Position numbers and translations under genes: made by a program. Below are positions 1 through 7,942 of a DNA stretch of 25,128 nt, piece after piece; the first letter of the stretch is position 1, and every line of letters starts with the position of its first letter. This DNA is from an uncultured Lachnospiraceae bacterium (GTDB lineage Bacteria > Bacillota_A > Clostridia > Lachnospirales > Lachnospiraceae): contig CAJLNC010000034.1 in the NCBI GenBank assembly GCA_905207905.1, forward strand, positions 1 to 25,128, in the 5' to 3' direction. A model generated the notes under the pieces. It did not search any database. It saw nothing but the letters and a program-made list of their open reading frames with translations, and was not told the DNA's origin.

Positions 1-63
1 CTCAGTTGGTAGAGCACTTGACTTTTAATCAAGTTGTCCGGGGTTCGAATCCCCGATGTCTCA
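1..63 (+). tRNA. tRNA-Lys (anticodon UUU), 5' end cut by window
   Basis: The window opens inside the D arm of a tRNA. The D stem (GAGC at 12-15), the anticodon stem (17-21 with 29-33), the T arm and the 3' acceptor strand (56-62) are all present. The seven-base anticodon loop at 22-28 carries TTT at 24-26, which reads lysine codons AAA and AAG. The first ten bases lie outside the window. Discriminator base is A63; CCA is not encoded. Confidence 0.95.
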
Positions 64-72
64 TTTTCAGTG

Positions 73-108
73 TGCAGGAAGCTTAGAAATGAAGCTTCCT
101 GCATTTTT
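73..108 (+). terminator. Intrinsic terminator of the tRNA unit
   Basis: A perfect 12-bp stem (73-84 with 92-103), a seven-base loop and a T5 run at 104-108 lie ten bases after the tRNA. The T run is also the start of a second 13-bp inverted repeat (104-116 with 130-142), so the two hairpins could compete. Confidence 0.9.
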
Positions 109-146
109 ATTTCATAAGAAATTCTTTCCTATGAAATAAAAATGCT

Positions 147-239
147 CCGCAGGATTGCACTGCGGCGGATGGGAAGGATGTCGCTGAAGCGACTCGTCAC
201 AGGCAGAGAAGTCTGTCCGTAGACTTCTTTTCTTTTTTT
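147..239 (+). terminator. Three consecutive hairpins ending in a terminator
   Basis: Hairpins form at 147-165 (5-bp stem), 180-193 (GTCGC stem with TGAA tetraloop) and 207-228 (8-bp stem AGAAGTCT/AGACTTCT), and the last is followed by a T-rich run to 239. It reads as a second terminator or the 3' end of a short structured RNA between the tRNA and the transporter operon. The rest of 64-403 holds only the inverted repeats and promoter noted separately. Confidence 0.55.
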
Positions 240-313
240 ACAGATTCTTACAGATATCCCTGGAATTGGCAAAAATGCACAAAACAAAGATCTAATGATA
301 AGTAAATCATATT

Positions 314-363
314 ATATTGATAATAAAAAGCTATTTTACATTATCAATATTCAATGTTATATT
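314..363 (+). promoter_or_regulatory. Candidate promoter with 11-bp inverted repeat ahead of the nucleoside operon
   Basis: A perfect 11-bp inverted repeat (314-324 with 340-350, containing TGATA and TATCA half-sites) overlaps a possible -35 (TTACAT, 336-341). A possible -10 (TATATT, 358-363) lies 16 bases on. This gives a leader of about 35 bases before the ATG at 404. The hexamers are modest matches in AT-rich DNA; the inverted repeat is the firmer observation and looks like an operator. Confidence 0.4.
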
Positions 364-403
364 GTTAGTATCAAAGAATACATATCCAAAAGGGGGATGG
401 ATC

Positions 404-1489
404 ATGAAAAAATGGAATTTAGTGATGGCGGCAACAGCAATGGTGGCTTCTTTCGTTGTTTTCGGCGGAATGAGTGCCTGCGCAGAGGAAGCTCCGGAAA
501 TTGAAAAGATGGTAACAGTATTGCCCAATGTGCGCGGTGACGGGGGGACTCATGATCTGGCATGTAAAGCATCAGAGGCGATTGCAGAGAGTATTGATGC
601 AGAGCTGGATATTATTGAGTTAGGTACAGCAGTGACAGATTCTGCAAAGTGGGAGGCTGCTATGTGCGATCTTTGTGAGTCTGATTATGACCTGATCATT
701 ACAGGTGGTTCTCTGATGAAAGATACCATTCAGATTGTGGCGCCTATGTATCAGGACATTCCGTTTATTTGCTACGACGTAAATCTGGACTTTGATGCTG
801 TGGAAATGCCTAATGTATACGCCATGGATTTCTATCAGAATCAGGCAGCATTTATGGCGGGTGTGATTGCGGCCAGCATGACAGAGAGTGATTATCTTGG
901 CTTTGTAGGGGCAACAAAGATTCCGGTTATCTATGATTTTATGGTAGGCTTTATTGCAGGAGCCCAGGAAATCAATCCGGATATTAAAGTGGCAACTGCG
1001 TTTACCAATGATTTTAATGATGCAACGCTGGCAAAAGAGCTGGCTATGGCCCAGATTGATGATGGAGCAGATGTGGTTTATCCAGCATGCGGAAACGCAG
1101 CGGCAGGTGTTTACGAGGCAGCCAGAGATAAAGGCGTATTTGCAATTGGTAATGACCAGGATGTAGCTGCAAAGTATGCAGGAAACGACGAGTCTATTTT
1201 GAAAGTGATCCTTGCATCCGTTATGAAGAAGGTTGACAATGCAGTGAATGCTGCATATGAAAGATATGCAGCTGGAGAGCTTCCCTTTGGAACTCAGGAG
1301 ACGGTAGGCATAGCTACAGACGGAGCTGGTATTGTAAAAAACGAGTACTATGAGAAGGTGATTCCGGAAGAAGTAAAAGAGGTGGTTGCTTCTTATGAGG
1401 AGAAAATCACAAACGGCGAGATCGTTGTTCCCACAGCAATCGGCATGGCAGCGGAAGAAATTGATGCAATGATTGCCTCCGCACAGTAA
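404..1489 (+). CDS. BMP-family nucleoside-binding lipoprotein
   Basis: This 361-residue protein is the likely extracytoplasmic substrate-binding component of the nucleoside ABC transporter encoded next. The ATG at 404 sits behind AGGGGGATGG. The N-terminus has two lysines, a hydrophobic stretch to about residue 24 and a lipobox-like MSAC, so Cys26 is the probable lipid anchor. The body follows the basic membrane protein (BMP/PnrA-like) pattern: the GFVGATKIP segment, the following GFIAGAQ, VVYPACGNAAAGVYEAA and the AIGNDQD ligand-loop segment. BMP proteins of this type bind purine or pyrimidine nucleosides; the exact ligand is not readable here. A strong hairpin separates the gene from the ATPase gene, which probably allows the binding protein to be made in excess. 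Longer upstream starts would destroy the signal peptide, so they were not used. Confidence 0.92.
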   Translation: MKKWNLVMAATAMVASFVVFGGMSACAEEAPEIEKMVTVLPNVRGDGGTHDLACKASEAIAESIDAELDIIELGTAVTDSAKWEAAMCDLCESDYDLIITGGSLMKDTIQIVAPMYQDIPFICYDVNLDFDAVEMPNVYAMDFYQNQAAFMAGVIAASMTESDYLGFVGATKIPVIYDFMVGFIAGAQEINPDIKVATAFTNDFNDATLAKELAMAQIDDGADVVYPACGNAAAGVYEAARDKGVFAIGNDQDVAAKYAGNDESILKVILASVMKKVDNAVNAAYERYAAGELPFGTQETVGIATDGAGIVKNEYYEKVIPEEVKEVVASYEEKITNGEIVVPTAIGMAAEEIDAMIASAQ

Positions 1490-1528
1490 GACAGAAGCTA
1501 AAAAAGATTTTTGTATTATAAAGATAAA

Positions 1529-1645
1529 GGGAGTACTGCAAATTATATCCGGTGGATTTTCAATGGGTTTCTCCCTGAAAACAAGTTGGTTTTTGGGAGA
1601 GATCCAAGGGAGGGGACTTGGAATAGTTTGCAGTACTCTTTTTTT
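1529..1645 (+). terminator. Long palindromic hairpin with T7, read-through terminator or repeat element
   Basis: The outer arms 1531-1546 and 1623-1638 form a 16-bp stem with one G-T pair, and T7 follows at 1639-1645. It lies between the binding-protein gene and the ATPase gene, where partial termination would favour the binding protein. It shares a 14-base identical core (TCCGGTGGATTTTC, 1548-1561) and the same overall palindromic plan with the element at 8865-8984, so it may be a mobile-like intergenic repeat adopted as an attenuator. Confidence 0.8.
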
Positions 1646-1684
1646 GAGCAAATTTGATAAAACTGAGAAAGGGAGGTACCTAGA

Positions 1685-3256
1685 ATGACTGCAGAAGCAA
1701 GACAGCCTGTAATTGAAATGAAGGGTATTACCAAAATTTACCCCAATGGAGTGGTTGCCAACAAGGATGTGGATTTCAGCGTAAGACCTGGTGAGATACA
1801 TGCAGTGATGGGCGAAAATGGTGCGGGAAAATCCACACTGATGAAAATGCTTTTTGGTTTGGAGAAGATTGATAAAGGACAGATTTTTTTTAAGGGAAAT
1901 CCGGTTACCATCGCGAAACCCTCCGATGCTATTGGATTAAAGATTGGTATGGTGCATCAGGAGTTTATGCTGGTTCCGTCTCTGACTGTGGCTGAGAACA
2001 TGATGTTGCGGGAGGAGCCGGTAAAGGGAATTTTTATTGATCGGGCGAAAGCGGTGGATGAGACAGTGAAGATTTCCGAAAAGTACCATTTGCCTATTGA
2101 TCCCCATGCAAGGATTATTGATCTGCCGGTAGGTATGAAACAGCGGGTGGAGATACTGAAGGCTCTGTATCGGGGAGCGGAAATTCTGATCTTAGACGAG
2201 CCCACTGCCGTATTGACGCCTCAGGAGACGGAGGAGTTGTTTCGCCAGTTGATTATATTAAAAGAGAACGGTCATACCGTAATTTTTATTTCTCACAAGA
2301 TTCGGGAGGTAAAACAAATTTGCGATCGGATCACCATATTGAAAAACGGACTTTCTATGGGGGTATACGATGTGAAGGATATCACAGAGGCAGATATCTC
2401 CCGGCTGATGGTAGGGCGGGAAGTAAAGATGAAGCTGGATAAAAATGAAGCCCATCCTAAGAATGTAGTTTTGCAAGCGGATCATCTTTGTTATGGATAC
2501 GGAGAAGGAAAGCTGAAAGTGAAGGATGTAAATTTCACAGTCCGCAGCGGGGAGATCGTAGGAATTGCAGGCGTGGAAGGAAATGGACAGAGGGAGCTTC
2601 TGGAGATGATCACGGGTCTTCGGAAAATTCAGAGAGGTCAGGTATATATTTCGGGGATGGATGTGTCAAAAATGTCCATTCAGCAGATTCGGGATAAGGC
2701 TAAGATGGGATATATTCCGCAGGATCGTCTGCTGTTTGGAGTAGCTGCGGAGGCAACCATCAAGGAGAATCTGCTGGCAAACCGCCTTTCTCATTCGGAA
2801 TTTTCCAAAGCCGGTGTAATGAAAGAGAAAAACCTTACGAAGAAGGCAAAGGAACTGATTCAAGAGTTTCGCATTAAGTGCGGTGGGGAAAAACAGACGG
2901 TAAATATGCTTTCCGGAGGAAATATTCAGAAAGTGGTTGTAGCCAGAGAGCTTTCTACCCAGAGATCGCTGATCGTCATTGATCAGCCCTCCCGTGGTAT
3001 TGATGTGGGCGCCACAAAGTTTATCCATGAAAAGATTTTTGAGCTGCGGGATGCAGATGCCGCAATTCTGGTGAGTTCTGCGGATTTGGCAGAAATTATG
3101 GAGTTGAGCGATTCGCTGTTTGTTATGTACGAAGGTGAAATTGTAGCATATTTCAAAAGCCTGGAAGGAGTTACCGAGGAACAGCTGGGAGAGTATATGC
3201 TGGGAATTAATCGGCAGACACCGGAGGAAATCAAGGAGGCATATTATGAGCAATAA
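1685..3256 (+). CDS. Nucleoside ABC transporter ATP-binding protein (two ATPase domains)
   Basis: This 523-residue protein carries two fused ABC ATPase domains and powers the nucleoside importer with the two permeases that follow. The first domain has Walker A GENGAGKST (residues 43-51), the degenerate signature LPVGMKQRVE and Walker B ILDEP (D171, E172). The second has a degenerate Walker A (GVEGNGQ, 296-302), a good signature LSGGNIQ (409-415) and IDQPSRGIDVGA, where the usual Walker B acid pair is altered. This asymmetry is normal for the YufO/NupA and sugar-type double ATPases, so only one ATP site is likely fully catalytic. The ATG at 1685 follows GGGAGG. The 3' end overlaps the first permease gene by 11 bases, which points to coupled translation. 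Confidence 0.93.
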   Translation: MTAEARQPVIEMKGITKIYPNGVVANKDVDFSVRPGEIHAVMGENGAGKSTLMKMLFGLEKIDKGQIFFKGNPVTIAKPSDAIGLKIGMVHQEFMLVPSLTVAENMMLREEPVKGIFIDRAKAVDETVKISEKYHLPIDPHARIIDLPVGMKQRVEILKALYRGAEILILDEPTAVLTPQETEELFRQLIILKENGHTVIFISHKIREVKQICDRITILKNGLSMGVYDVKDITEADISRLMVGREVKMKLDKNEAHPKNVVLQADHLCYGYGEGKLKVKDVNFTVRSGEIVGIAGVEGNGQRELLEMITGLRKIQRGQVYISGMDVSKMSIQQIRDKAKMGYIPQDRLLFGVAAEATIKENLLANRLSHSEFSKAGVMKEKNLTKKAKELIQEFRIKCGGEKQTVNMLSGGNIQKVVVARELSTQRSLIVIDQPSRGIDVGATKFIHEKIFELRDADAAILVSSADLAEIMELSDSLFVMYEGEIVAYFKSLEGVTEEQLGEYMLGINRQTPEEIKEAYYEQ

Positions 3257-4316
3257 ACAATTAAATCAAGTGTTTTCTGTGGTTAAGACATTTCTGGCCA
3301 TAGTAATCGCCATGGCGGTTGCCTTTGTTATCATCCTGGTAGTGAGTGATGAGCCCATGGAAGCGCTGCACGCCTTCCTGCTGGGGCCATTTACCTCTGT
3401 CCGCAGAATTGGAAATCTGATTGAGAATACGATTCCCCTGATCTATGTGGGGCTGGGAGTTTGCGTATTGTGGGCCACTGGAAAAAGAACATTATCCGGT
3501 GAGGGCTGCTACTATTTTGGCGGTTTGATGGCAGCTTTGGCGTCCATCAAGATCTATTTTATTCACGGAAAGAGCCTGACTGTAACTTCCATGGTGATCG
3601 TGCTGATTGTCTGCGGGATTATGGCGCTGCTGCCCATGATTGTAAACCTTAAATATGGTACAGATGCTTTTGTGGTATCTTTGCTGTTTAACTATGTAAT
3701 GTTCTATATTGGTAACTATATTTTTAGCAATTATCTTATGGACATTACTTCCACTTCATCAGGATCTTATCCGCTGCCAACAGACAGCTTTCTTCCCACT
3801 CTGATACCCGGAACGAAGGTAAATGCCAATCTGATTGTGGCGCTGCTGATGATCGTGGCAGTATGGTTCTTTATGTATAAGACAAAATGGGGATACAGTA
3901 TCCGTTTGGTTGGCTTAAATCCTAACTGCGCAAAGTATGTAGGTATTAATGTATTCGCCGTCTGCATTCTGGCTCAGTTTATCGGCGGAGCCATCAGCGG
4001 CTTTGGCGGCGGTATGGAAATGTTTGGACGAAATCCCCGATTTTCCTGGTTTTCCCTGACCAATATGGGATGGGACGGAATCATGGTGGCCACTCTGGCG
4101 AAATACAAGCCTCAGTACATTCTGTTTTCAGCACTGTTTTTGGGCTATGTGCGTACCGGAGCAGATATTATGAACCGATCTTCTGATGTGGCCAGTGAGA
4201 TTGTAATGATCATACAGGCGGTCATGATTCTGTTTATTGGAGCAAACTCATTCCTGGCAGCAATGCAGCAGAGAGTTCGCGTGAAGTACAATGAAAAGGC
4301 AGCGAAGGAGGCGTAA
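3246..4316 (+). CDS. Nucleoside ABC transporter permease, first subunit
   Basis: This is a 356-residue integral membrane protein of the BPD_transp_2 type, matching the YufP/NupB class. Hydrophobic segments run through most of its length, from TFLAIVIAMAVAFVIILVV near the N-terminus to an IVMIIQAVMILFIGA segment near the end. Family-like features include the GLNPNCAKYVGIN loop and the GGAISGFGGGMEMFG segment. The start codon lies inside the end of the ATPase gene (11-base overlap), with AAGGAGG seven bases upstream. The second permease gene begins two bases after the stop. It should pair with that subunit to form the membrane channel. Confidence 0.92.
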   Translation: MSNKQLNQVFSVVKTFLAIVIAMAVAFVIILVVSDEPMEALHAFLLGPFTSVRRIGNLIENTIPLIYVGLGVCVLWATGKRTLSGEGCYYFGGLMAALASIKIYFIHGKSLTVTSMVIVLIVCGIMALLPMIVNLKYGTDAFVVSLLFNYVMFYIGNYIFSNYLMDITSTSSGSYPLPTDSFLPTLIPGTKVNANLIVALLMIVAVWFFMYKTKWGYSIRLVGLNPNCAKYVGINVFAVCILAQFIGGAISGFGGGMEMFGRNPRFSWFSLTNMGWDGIMVATLAKYKPQYILFSALFLGYVRTGADIMNRSSDVASEIVMIIQAVMILFIGANSFLAAMQQRVRVKYNEKAAKEA

Positions 4317-4318
4317 GC

Positions 4319-5275
4319 ATGGGAATTTTAGAAAATATTTTTACTGCTCAGTTTATTTACACCATTATCCGTGTATCTACCCCGCTGATTTTTGCCAGTT
4401 TGTCCTCTCTGATTGCAAGAAGAGCCGGAGTGACCAATATTACCATTGACAGTACGATGCTCATGTCTGCCCTGACTGGCGTACTGGTGAGCGCTTTTAC
4501 TGGATCTTTGTGGCTGGCGTTAGTGTCTGGCATGGTGGTGGGCATTGTCATGGGAATTTTTATGGGATATTTTCATATTATGATGAATACGAATATGATC
4601 CTGACTGGTGTGGCGATCAATACTTTTACCAATGGCGCAGTAGTAATGATCCTGTACGCATTTACCGGTGATAAGGGTTCTTCTTCCATGATTAACAGCT
4701 TGGGAGTCCCGGCGCTGGAGATTCCCCTGATCAAGGAGATCCCCATCCTCGGAGAAATACTGTCCGGCCATAATATTTTTACCTATGTGGCCTTTTTGAT
4801 GGTGATTGTTGTGTGGTTTTTGATGTATCGGATGCCTTTGGGCCTGCGGATCCGTGCAGTAGGCGAAAACAGCAGCGCGGCGAAATCTGTGGGAGAGAAT
4901 CCTACCAAGATTAAACTGATCGCTCTTGGCTTAAGCGGTTTCTTTGCCTCCCTTGGCGGAATGTATCTTTCCATGGGAAATATGCAGGTGTTTATTGTGG
5001 GAATGACTTCCAGCCGAGGGTTTATTGGTGTGGCTGCAGACGCTATGGGGCAGGGAAATCCTGTAGGTGCTATGCTGGCTTCCCTTCTTTTCGGAAGCGC
5101 CAATGCGGTAGGAAATGTGCTGCAGATCAATTCTTTCTCTACGGATGTGGTAATGGCAATCCCCTATGTGGTGTCCATCATCGGTATTATTGTTTATTCT
5201 GCCCGTGAAAAGCAGAAACGGGAGAGCAAGATCAAGCGTGCTATCGCCCAGGCGGAGAAACTGCAGGGCGTCTAA
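4319..5275 (+). CDS. Nucleoside ABC transporter permease, second subunit
   Basis: This 318-residue multi-spanning protein is the partner of the permease just upstream and resembles the YufQ/NupC class. It opens with the family's typical start (TIIRVSTPLIFASLSSLIARRAGVTN, split here by description: TIIRVSTPL then RRAGVTNITID), and has the conserved RIRAVGENSSAAKSVG loop followed by ALGLSGFFASLGGMYLS. The charged, lysine-rich tail after about residue 295 is probably cytoplasmic. It begins two bases after the first permease stop codon, and its ribosome site AAGGAGG lies in that gene's last codons. The set of binding protein, double ATPase and two permeases is a complete importer. Confidence 0.92.
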   Translation: MGILENIFTAQFIYTIIRVSTPLIFASLSSLIARRAGVTNITIDSTMLMSALTGVLVSAFTGSLWLALVSGMVVGIVMGIFMGYFHIMMNTNMILTGVAINTFTNGAVVMILYAFTGDKGSSSMINSLGVPALEIPLIKEIPILGEILSGHNIFTYVAFLMVIVVWFLMYRMPLGLRIRAVGENSSAAKSVGENPTKIKLIALGLSGFFASLGGMYLSMGNMQVFIVGMTSSRGFIGVAADAMGQGNPVGAMLASLLFGSANAVGNVLQINSFSTDVVMAIPYVVSIIGIIVYSAREKQKRESKIKRAIAQAEKLQGV

Positions 5276-5290
5276 AAAGAGGAGACGAGC

Positions 5291-6241
5291 ATGAAAAAAA
5301 TACCAATTATTCTGGACTGTGATCCGGGACATGACGATATGGTTGCATTGGTGCTGGCTTTAGGAAGTCCAAACGTGGATGTGAAAGCCATCACAAATGT
5401 AGCTGGCAATAAAAAAATTGAAAAAGTAGTAAAGAACACTTTAAACATTCTGAATTACTGCGGAGTGGAAAAGATCGTGGCGGCAGGAGCAGAAAGACCC
5501 TTGGTGCGTCAGTATACAAGAACAGATACGGAAGGCGCTCATGGGATAAACGGTTTGGATGGTTTTGACTTCGGAGAAGAGAATCCTTTGCGATGTTCAG
5601 AAAAAACAGCGCTGGAAGTGATGGCAGAGGTGCTTAGAGAGAGCAGGGAAAAGGTGACCATCGTGTGTACCGGGCCTTTGACGAATATAGGCCTTTTGCT
5701 GAGGGCTTTTCCAACACTTTGTCAGGAAAAAGTGGAACGAATTTCTCTTATGGGAGGAACCTGCCATTATATTCTCACCAAGCCATTTATGGAATTTAAT
5801 ATTTTTCTGGATGCAGAGGCTTCTAAGATTGTGTTTGAAAGCGGGATTCCGATTACCATGTATGGATATGATGTGACGTATCAAACATTATTGCCGCCGA
5901 AGTTTTTGGATGACCTGGATCAGGTGGGAAACCGCACTGGTCATATGGTATCCAGCTTGCTGAAAGCTTTTTCCAGAATGCACAACAAGGTGTGGGTGGA
6001 TCTTGAAGGGTGTCCGATTCATGATGCCTGCGCTGTGGCAGGTCTGATTGATCCATCTGTTGTGACAAGAAGTGAAAAAATGAATGTGCAGATTCCTACA
6101 GAGCCTGGCCCTCTATCGGGTGCCACCATCTGCGATTACGCCCACCGTTCTGGTATGCCGGAAAATGTAAAAGTGGTATTTGAGATGGATGTGGAGAAAG
6201 TCAAAGAAATGATTATGTCCGCAGTGAAGGCGCTGGCATGA
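5291..6241 (+). CDS. Inosine/uridine-type nucleoside hydrolase
   Basis: This 316-residue enzyme should cleave the N-glycosidic bond of ribonucleosides to give free base and ribose in the cytoplasm. The diagnostic Ca-binding cluster DCDPGHDD is at residues 9-16, with FNIFLDAEASKIVF in the middle and IHDACAVAGL near the C-terminus, where the conserved Asp completes the metal site. Length fits the IU_nuc_hydro family. It lies 15 bases after the second permease with a GAGGAG ribosome site, so imported nucleosides would be cleaved by the same operon. Whether it prefers purine, pyrimidine or both cannot be told from sequence alone. The end overlaps the next gene by four bases (ATGA). Confidence 0.93.
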   Translation: MKKIPIILDCDPGHDDMVALVLALGSPNVDVKAITNVAGNKKIEKVVKNTLNILNYCGVEKIVAAGAERPLVRQYTRTDTEGAHGINGLDGFDFGEENPLRCSEKTALEVMAEVLRESREKVTIVCTGPLTNIGLLLRAFPTLCQEKVERISLMGGTCHYILTKPFMEFNIFLDAEASKIVFESGIPITMYGYDVTYQTLLPPKFLDDLDQVGNRTGHMVSSLLKAFSRMHNKVWVDLEGCPIHDACAVAGLIDPSVVTRSEKMNVQIPTEPGPLSGATICDYAHRSGMPENVKVVFEMDVEKVKEMIMSAVKALA

Positions 6242-6972
6242 TGTGGGCGTGGGCAGGCTATCTGCTGATCCTTTTTGGTGCCAATGTGCTGGGAGCTGTG
6301 GGCGGCTTTGGGGCGGGGATGATCAGCATCCCCTTCCTGACCCAAATCTTTGATGCTAAGCTGGTGATCATGGCATCCACGGTAACCTGTATTCTAAATA
6401 TTTTTATTGCAGTGAAGGGCTGGGGAGACATCCAGTGGAAGAAGCTGGGAATCATCACGTTTTTCATGTGTCTGGGACTCCCTGTGGGAGTCTGGGGGTT
6501 AAAGAGTTTGTCAGTACCGGCGCTAAAACTGGTTTTGGGAATTTTTATGGTGCTCCTTGGAATTTACGGATTATGTAAGCTGAACAGTGAGAAGCTGGCA
6601 AAAAGAGTGATCTCCAAACCAGTATTATATATCTGTCTTTTACTGGGAGGCATCGTTCAGGGAGCAATTTCCTCCGGAGGAAGTTTGATCCTTTTATATG
6701 CGCAGCAGGAGATGCCGGATAAGAAAGGGTTTCGGGCCACTCTGGCGCTTTTATGGAGCGTTGTTAGTGTGATAACCGTGGCCCAGTACGGGTATGCAGG
6801 AACTTTAACTGGAGAGGTGTTTACCATGTCTGCGGTGGGAGCTCCGGCAGTGCTGTTTGGAATTTATGTAGGCGGCGTGCTTTGCCGGCGTTTAAGTCAG
6901 CGGATGTTCCAGTATATGATCAATATACTGATCCTGGCAGCGGGAATCATTAACTGCGTGGCAAATGGTTAA
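6238..6972 (+). CDS. TauE/SafE-family membrane protein
   Basis: This 244-residue protein has about seven or eight hydrophobic segments and glycine-rich helices typical of the TauE/SafE (sulfite exporter) family: GGFGAGMISIPFL near the N-terminus and the repeat-like GGIVQGAISSGGSLILLY in the second half. Members move small organic or sulfur-containing anions, and the substrate here is unknown. It starts in an ATGA overlap with the hydrolase stop, or one codon later at 6241, so it is the last gene of the nucleoside operon. Its role may be export of a breakdown product, which is only a guess. It converges on lysR with a four-base overlap and no terminator between them. Confidence 0.82.
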   Translation: MMWAWAGYLLILFGANVLGAVGGFGAGMISIPFLTQIFDAKLVIMASTVTCILNIFIAVKGWGDIQWKKLGIITFFMCLGLPVGVWGLKSLSVPALKLVLGIFMVLLGIYGLCKLNSEKLAKRVISKPVLYICLLLGGIVQGAISSGGSLILLYAQQEMPDKKGFRATLALLWSVVSVITVAQYGYAGTLTGEVFTMSAVGAPAVLFGIYVGGVLCRRLSQRMFQYMINILILAAGIINCVANG

Positions 6973-7847
6973 AGGGTGATATCCAGATCACGGCAAAGAT
7001 CCATAAAATCCAAAAGCGGATTGGAAAAGAATTTATTTTTGTGCCACAGCATCCAAAATTTACGGTTGATCTGGCAGCCCTCCATTTGGATTTCCACAAG
7101 AGAGCCGTTTTTCAGTTCCGGGGCAACAATTCGACGGGAGATGACGGTGATGCCATAGTTGTGGGCTACAGCCTGTTTCGTGGTTTCTGAATTATTGCAG
7201 AACCAGGTGGCATTTAAGGGATAGTTGTGCAGTTCCATATATTCAGCAAAGATTTCTTTTGAATTGCTTTCCCGGGCAATGTAGTTTTCCTGGCTGATCT
7301 GAGCCAGAGTGGCTCGGCCGGTTTGGGCAAAAGGATGGTCAGGACTGCATACCAGTACCATGGTATCATCCAGGAAGGGTTCGTACATCAGTTCCGGGTG
7401 AGAAGGCATCGTTTCCACCAGAGCAATGTCCAGATCATTGCGGGCCAATCCGTTGGCTAGACTGCTGGGAGTATCAATGAAGACCTTTAAGGCAGCCTGA
7501 GGATAAAAGCTGCGGAATTGATTTAGCAGTGTACTGATAATACAGGTGCCAATGGTAATGGTGGCACCTATTTTTAATTCCGCATTTGTGGAGGCGTTAT
7601 TGAGCTGCTGTTCCATTTCATTGAACAGAGACAGGATGTTATTGGCATAGAAAAGAAGCTGTTTTCCGGCAGCAGTAATGTAAAGTTTTTTGGAAAGCCG
7701 TTCAAACAGCAGAATATGATAATGTTTTTCCAGTTCAGCAATGGCCTGGCTTACGGCAGGCTGAGCAATGTAAAGTTTTTTGGCGGCGCCATGCATACTG
7801 CCGCATTCAGCCACAGCGGTGAAGATTTTCAGATGGCGGATGGTCAT
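6969..7847 (-). CDS. LysR-family transcriptional regulator
   Basis: This 292-residue protein has the classic LysR N-terminal winged helix-turn-helix in residues 1-60 (AVAECGSMHGAAKKLYIAQ, then PAVSQAIAELE), a linker helix, and a two-lobed effector-binding domain beginning near residue 90 (LKIGATITIGTCIISTLL). It is divergent from the amidohydrolase gene with 95 bases between, the usual arrangement for a LysR protein and its target. It ends in a four-base convergent overlap with the nucleoside operon. The ribosome site AAGGAAG precedes the ATG. The effector is unknown; a nucleoside, base or a product of the neighbouring hydrolases is plausible. Confidence 0.93.
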   Translation of the reverse strand: MTIRHLKIFTAVAECGSMHGAAKKLYIAQPAVSQAIAELEKHYHILLFERLSKKLYITAAGKQLLFYANNILSLFNEMEQQLNNASTNAELKIGATITIGTCIISTLLNQFRSFYPQAALKVFIDTPSSLANGLARNDLDIALVETMPSHPELMYEPFLDDTMVLVCSPDHPFAQTGRATLAQISQENYIARESNSKEIFAEYMELHNYPLNATWFCNNSETTKQAVAHNYGITVISRRIVAPELKNGSLVEIQMEGCQINRKFWMLWHKNKFFSNPLLDFMDLCRDLDITL

Positions 7848-7867
7848 AGAGCTTCCTTTCTAGATTT

Positions 7868-7900
7868 ATAAGTAAATAGTTATCAGTATCAATAATATCA
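7868..7900. promoter_or_regulatory. Candidate LysR operator between divergent genes
   Basis: The AT-rich spacer holds three TATCA boxes (7881-7885, 7887-7891, 7896-7900) and an ATAAGTAAAT 10-mer (7868-7877). The same 10-mer (298-307) and TATCA/TGATA boxes occur ahead of the nucleoside operon. No perfect T-N11-A dyad is obvious, so assignment to the adjacent LysR protein rests on position and shared words. Confidence 0.35.
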
Positions 7901-7942
7901 TAAACATTTTTTATAGAAAAAGCAAGAGAGTGAGGAAACAAC

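Noticed and set aside
1473..1688. 71-codon plus-strand ORF between the BMP and ATPase genes
   Set aside because: It is read from the palindromic element; the similar peptide from 8827-9063 reflects the DNA repeat rather than a protein family.
620..1801. Long minus-strand ORF (393 codons) opposite the BMP gene
   Set aside because: It is the reverse complement of a clear binding-protein gene, runs across the terminator hairpin, is rich in Cys/His/Ile as shadow frames are, and has no recognisable family.
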